NCBI RefSeq assembly: GCF_024746815.1
Contig: NZ_CP080527.1
Location: forward strand, 248,001 to 312,000
Direction: 5' to 3'
Length of the DNA: 64,000 bases
Source: Mesorhizobium sp. AR07
Lineage (GTDB): Bacteria; Pseudomonadota; Alphaproteobacteria; Rhizobiales; Rhizobiaceae
A model generated the notes under the pieces. That model was not told where the DNA came from. It was given only the letters and a program-made list of their open reading frames with translations, and did no database searches. The translations under genes were made by a program, and so were the position numbers. This document shows, in pieces, positions 62,539 through 64,000 of this stretch. How positions within the stretch are numbered: position 1 is the first letter of the stretch; every line of letters starts with the position of its first letter.

Positions 62539-63537
62539 ATGCTGTCGACGATGATTCTCCGCCCGAAACTGCTTCGCCATGCACCTGTGGCCCTCACCGG
62601 TGCAGCCCCGGCTGCGCTGGCCACTCCCGTGCCGACCTGGCTGCGCGCCGTGGCGGCCGGTCCGGACTCGATCGAAGACGCTGCGTTTGCCGCGGCTGCG
62701 GCGCTGACCGCCCTCGATGCGGTGGTGCGCCGGCAGGAGAGATGGGCCGGCGTCTGGCGGCAGCGCCTGGCGCTCGCGGCAGCGGCGGCAACGGCCAAAC
62801 GCGCCGGTCGGGTAGAGGACGAGGTGGCGCTGCGCGACGCGCTGCTGCTCACCCGTCCCGGCGACGACGTTGGACCCGCCGGCCGTATGCTGCTTGCTTG
62901 GCGAACGCTGGCATCTCGTCCGGTCGCCACGTTGGTCAGCGAGACGGTGTTGGTCGATGTCGCCGCGGATCTGGGGAGCGCGCTTGACGAGGCCGCGGCC
63001 GGCCAAATCGGTGACGAAATCCAGGCGACGACTGGCACGGTCGGTAATGCAGTCGCTGGCGCGGTCGACGCGATCGCCGTGCTCGAGCGTCATCACAGTC
63101 GCGCCGCGCGTGAGCTTGGACCGTGGCTTGCGGACGCTGTTTTGGCCGACCGGCTAGGGTGGGCGCATGCGGTGCCCCTGTTCGGCTTGCACCCGGTGGC
63201 GGGCGGTCGTCGGTCACCCCATGCCGAACGGGAATCCGGGCAGGCGTCCCGGCAACGCATTTGGGCAGCTTATGCGCAGGCGGCGCTGCAGGCGATGGAT
63301 CTTGCGGCCGAGCTCGGCCGCCGCGCCGACCGCCTGCTGGCTGTCGCCCCAAAACTGCGGGCGAAAGGGGCGGACGCTGTCGTCGAGAAGCTGCTGTCCG
63401 ACGACGCGATCGTCGCATCCTCAAAGATCGCTGGCATGAGCGACCGCGGCCTGCGCCGCTTGTTCGACCGGCTGATCGAACTTGGCGCCGTGCGCGAGCT
63501 GTCCGGCCGTCCGACCTTCCGCATCTACGGGCTGTGA
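62539..63537 (+). CDS. DUF1403 family protein, copy 2
   Basis: A 332-aa paralogue of the protein at 52243, with MILRPK at the start, DAVVRRQERWAGVWRQRLAL, LGWAHAVPLF and MSDRGLRRLFDRLIELGAVREL at the end. The middle third is more divergent. It is transcribed away from repABC, whereas copy 1 lies on the opposite strand on the other side, so the two form an inverted pair around the replication region. The next gene is the ScpB copy, four bases downstream. Confidence 0.82.
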   Translation: MLSTMILRPKLLRHAPVALTGAAPAALATPVPTWLRAVAAGPDSIEDAAFAAAAALTALDAVVRRQERWAGVWRQRLALAAAAATAKRAGRVEDEVALRDALLLTRPGDDVGPAGRMLLAWRTLASRPVATLVSETVLVDVAADLGSALDEAAAGQIGDEIQATTGTVGNAVAGAVDAIAVLERHHSRAARELGPWLADAVLADRLGWAHAVPLFGLHPVAGGRRSPHAERESGQASRQRIWAAYAQAALQAMDLAAELGRRADRLLAVAPKLRAKGADAVVEKLLSDDAIVASSKIAGMSDRGLRRLFDRLIELGAVRELSGRPTFRIYGL

Positions 63538-63541
63538 GACC

Positions 63542-64000
63542 ATGGAGCAGGCGAGGGGGAAAAGGGCGAAGGAACGATCAGATGGTCACCTGTTCGACCG
63601 CGAATTGGATCACCTGCCGCCAGAAGTACGTTGGCGCGAATGGATGAACCGCGTCGAAGCAACCATCTTCGCCGCCAGCGAACCGGTCAGCCGCGAGGTG
63701 CTTACCCGCATCGTCGGCAAGACCTGCAGCATCGACCTTTTGATCGACGACATCCGCGAGGAGCTGCGGGGCCGGCCTTACGATCTGGTCGCGGTCGCCA
63801 GCGGCTGGAAGCACCTGACGCGGCCGGCCTATGCCGACGCCATCCGTACGGCGGTAGGCTCTAGCGAACGCGCCGTCGACCTCACGCAATCTGAAGTGCT
63901 GGTCTTGATGTGCATTGCCTTCTTTCAGCCGATCACGCGCGCCGAACTGTCGTCATTCTTCGGCAAGGAGATCAGCCGCGACCTGATCGGCAATTTGCGC
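63542..64000 (+). CDS. ScpB-like condensin subunit, copy 2 (cut by window end)
   Basis: The reading frame starts MEQARGKRAKERSDGHLFDREL and runs on as VEATIFAASEPVSREVLTRIVG, LTQSEVLVLMCIAFFQPITRAELSSFF to the end of the window. It is intact as far as seen and shows what the N-terminus of copy 1 should look like. ScpB proteins bind the kleisin ScpA in SMC condensin; no scpA or smc is visible in this window. Confidence 0.85.
   Translation, partial: MEQARGKRAKERSDGHLFDRELDHLPPEVRWREWMNRVEATIFAASEPVSREVLTRIVGKTCSIDLLIDDIREELRGRPYDLVAVASGWKHLTRPAYADAIRTAVGSSERAVDLTQSEVLVLMCIAFFQPITRAELSSFFGKEISRDLIGNLR

Noticed and set aside
1..64000. CRISPR arrays, tRNA or rRNA genes
   Set aside because: No regularly spaced repeats and no cloverleaf or rRNA-like segments were noticed by eye; a tRNAscan/CRISPR search was not possible.

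Overview
The window looks like part of a large plasmid or megaplasmid of a Rhizobiales alphaproteobacterium (Rhizobium/Mesorhizobium/Sinorhizobium type). The reasons are a complete repABC replicon (repA 58140, repB 59351, repC 60506) with three parS palindromes and an antisense RNA between repB and repC, a decayed trbI remnant at the left end, an RmInt1-like group II intron, a SyrB-like regulator and rhizobial-type ABC uptake operons. There is no rRNA, tRNA or obvious core housekeeping gene.

Layout. 1-2.65 kb: trbI remnant, then a broken IS6 transposase split by a 1,880-nt group II intron. 2.8-11.6 kb: catabolic cluster 1, made of a GntR regulator, an Asp/Glu-racemase-family enzyme (EutA/maleate-isomerase-like), a creatinase-like M24 hydrolase, a small AtzG/GatC-like protein, an amidase and a spermidine/putrescine-type ABC transporter. 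11.6-15.8 kb: a graveyard of fragments (methyltransferase, IS6, LysR, ISKra4, integrase and IS5 pieces) around one intact GntR gene. 15.8-35.9 kb: catabolic cluster 2. Its leftward arm carries M24 hydrolase, AtzG-like protein, amidase, heterotetrameric sarcosine oxidase (soxBDAG), threonine aldolase, threonine dehydratase and purU, with a methyltransferase and a 2-oxoglutarate oxygenase further on. Its divergent rightward arm carries an EhuBCDA-like amino-acid/ectoine-type transporter, an aspartate dehydrogenase, a GntR regulator and a P5C reductase. 36-40.4 kb: LysR remnant, an IS3 element with 41-bp perfect ends, an IS91-type transposase and its tyrosine recombinase. 40.7-51.5 kb: SyrB-like regulator, a small unknown protein and a probable defence island in which an OLD nuclease-UvrD helicase pair (Gabija-like) is divergent from an AddB-like/AddA-like nuclease-helicase pair. 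51.5-64 kb: plasmid maintenance region. Two DUF1403-ScpB gene pairs in opposite orientation flank a GSU2403-type nucleotidyltransferase-fold gene, a frameshifted integrase, decayed toxin-antitoxin genes and repABC.

How the genes may work together. Both catabolic clusters share the same unusual core: an M24-fold hydrolase that lacks the usual metal ligands, followed by a 70-71 aa AtzG-like protein whose stop overlaps the amidase start by exactly 8 nt. Each core is linked to a different ABC importer and to FadR-type GntR regulators. In cluster 2 the downstream genes would oxidise an N-methylglycine-like product to glycine and a C1 unit, with PurU managing folate-bound C1. I infer a two-step hydrolytic route for a small cyclic or amidine-like nitrogen compound; the substrate cannot be read from sequence.

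Start sites were set from visible ribosome-binding sequences and gene overlaps. Functional names rest on motif recognition by eye, without any database search.
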